Shown here: piece after piece, positions 5,494 through 5,797 of the stretch
How the letters are laid out: every line of letters begins with the position of its first letter
Position numbering within the stretch: position 1 is the stretch's first letter
Assembly (NCBI GenBank): GCA_026982915.1
Contig: JALWQU010000081.1
Coordinates: forward strand, 1 to 5,797
Length of the DNA: 5,797 nt
Source of the DNA: Candidatus Altimarinota bacterium
GTDB lineage: Bacteria > Patescibacteriota > Gracilibacteria > UBA4473
Direction: 5' to 3'
Notes under the pieces: model-generated
Told to the model about the DNA's origin: nothing
What the model saw: the letters and a program-made list of their open reading frames with translations, nothing else
Databases searched by the model: none
Translations under genes and position numbers: made by a program

Positions 5494-5754
5494 ATGGAAT
5501 TATTAGATATTATTGGGTATATGGCGAGTGCTTTGGTTGGATTTGCCTTTGTGCCACAGACGATCAAGGTTTGGCGAACGAAATCAGTTGGTGATATTTC
5601 TGTTTGGACTTTTTCAATCCTCACGATAGGGACGATTTTATGGCTTGTTTATTCTTTTGCGAGAGCGGATTGGCCCTTGTTTGTGGTTAATATTTTCCTC
5701 TTTATCAATCAGACATCGATCCTTACTTGTAAATTTTTATACGACAAAAAATAA
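5494..5754 (+). CDS. SemiSWEET sugar transporter (PQ-loop, MtN3-like)
   Basis: Small membrane protein of 86 residues with three transmembrane helices, about 5-23, 38-55 and 61-82, the single triple-helix bundle of SemiSWEETs. These proteins dimerise to form a bidirectional facilitator for small sugars in the cytoplasmic membrane. The PQ motif is P21-Q22 in FVPQTIKVWRTKSVGDIS. Helix 2 ends in LWLVY, and helix 3 carries the conserved Pro61 and Asn66, the Asn lying in the substrate pocket of characterised members. Length is normal for the family. The ATG follows the TAG of the displaced lipoprotein frame by 3 bp and has no Shine-Dalgarno sequence, so translation probably depends on readthrough from upstream or on the A/T-rich context. 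The stop overlaps the next gene's start. The substrate cannot be read from sequence. Confidence 0.9.
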   Translation: MELLDIIGYMASALVGFAFVPQTIKVWRTKSVGDISVWTFSILTIGTILWLVYSFARADWPLFVVNIFLFINQTSILTCKFLYDKK

Positions 5755-5797
5755 TGAAAGCGCCTATCATCGTTCTCGAAGGCTTGGATGCCTGTGG
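5754..5797 (+). CDS. tmk: Probable thymidylate kinase, N-terminal fragment
   Basis: The first 14 complete codons read MKAPIIVLEGLDAC, followed by GG of the next codon, which must be Gly. VLEGLD followed by A-C-G is the start of a P-loop (GxxxxGK[ST]) and has the wording typical of thymidylate kinase, which phosphorylates dTMP to dTDP for DNA synthesis. The ATG shares its A with the TAA stop of the SemiSWEET gene (TAATG), so translation is probably coupled. The remainder lies beyond the window. With so little sequence, another P-loop nucleotide kinase remains possible. Confidence 0.7.
   Translation, partial: MKAPIIVLEGLDAC

Overview
This AT-rich bacterial window has five complete protein genes and the first codons of a sixth. 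The layout is: DUF2339-type membrane protein (-), lipoprotein cyclophilin (+), dihydropteroate synthase folP (-), repeat-containing lipoprotein (+), SemiSWEET sugar transporter (+), and the start of a probable thymidylate kinase (+, running off the right edge). There are no rRNA or tRNA genes, insertion sequences or CRISPR arrays.

Region by region: positions 1-321 carry no gene, but hold a short perfect palindrome of the dispersed GTCAT...ATCTAG class and a nested hairpin ending in a T-run, preceded by an extended -10 box. The DUF2339 and cyclophilin genes diverge from a 149-173 bp gap, depending on the DUF2339 start. Cyclophilin and folP converge with only 4 bp between their stop codons; a strong A-tract/GC-stem/T-tract palindrome lies inside the 3' end of folP. 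folP and the repeat lipoprotein diverge from a 266 bp gap with a promoter candidate for each direction. The lipoprotein side has a perfect TTGACA and an inverted repeat inside the promoter. Lipoprotein, SemiSWEET and kinase form a tight rightward cluster: 3 bp between the first two once an apparent frameshift is allowed for, and a TAATG overlap between the last two.

Organism: two typical lipoboxes point to lipoprotein export. None of the starts has a convincing Shine-Dalgarno sequence; the leaders are A-rich. None of the genes stops at TGA, yet none contains in-frame TGA either, so a code that reads TGA as an amino acid is not supported. The small divergent folP, the cyclophilin lipoprotein and the ankyrin-like repeats would suit a reduced-genome or host-associated lineage (for example a Patescibacteria/CPR member or an intracellular proteobacterium). 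The window cannot decide between these, and I make no firm taxonomic call.

The genes do not form one pathway. folP (folate) and the kinase (dTTP supply) both touch thymidylate metabolism but are not co-transcribed. The cyclophilin probably helps fold exported proteins. The least described item is the repeat lipoprotein: 33-35 residue units resembling degenerate ankyrin repeats, recently expanded, with its C-terminal end displaced into another frame.
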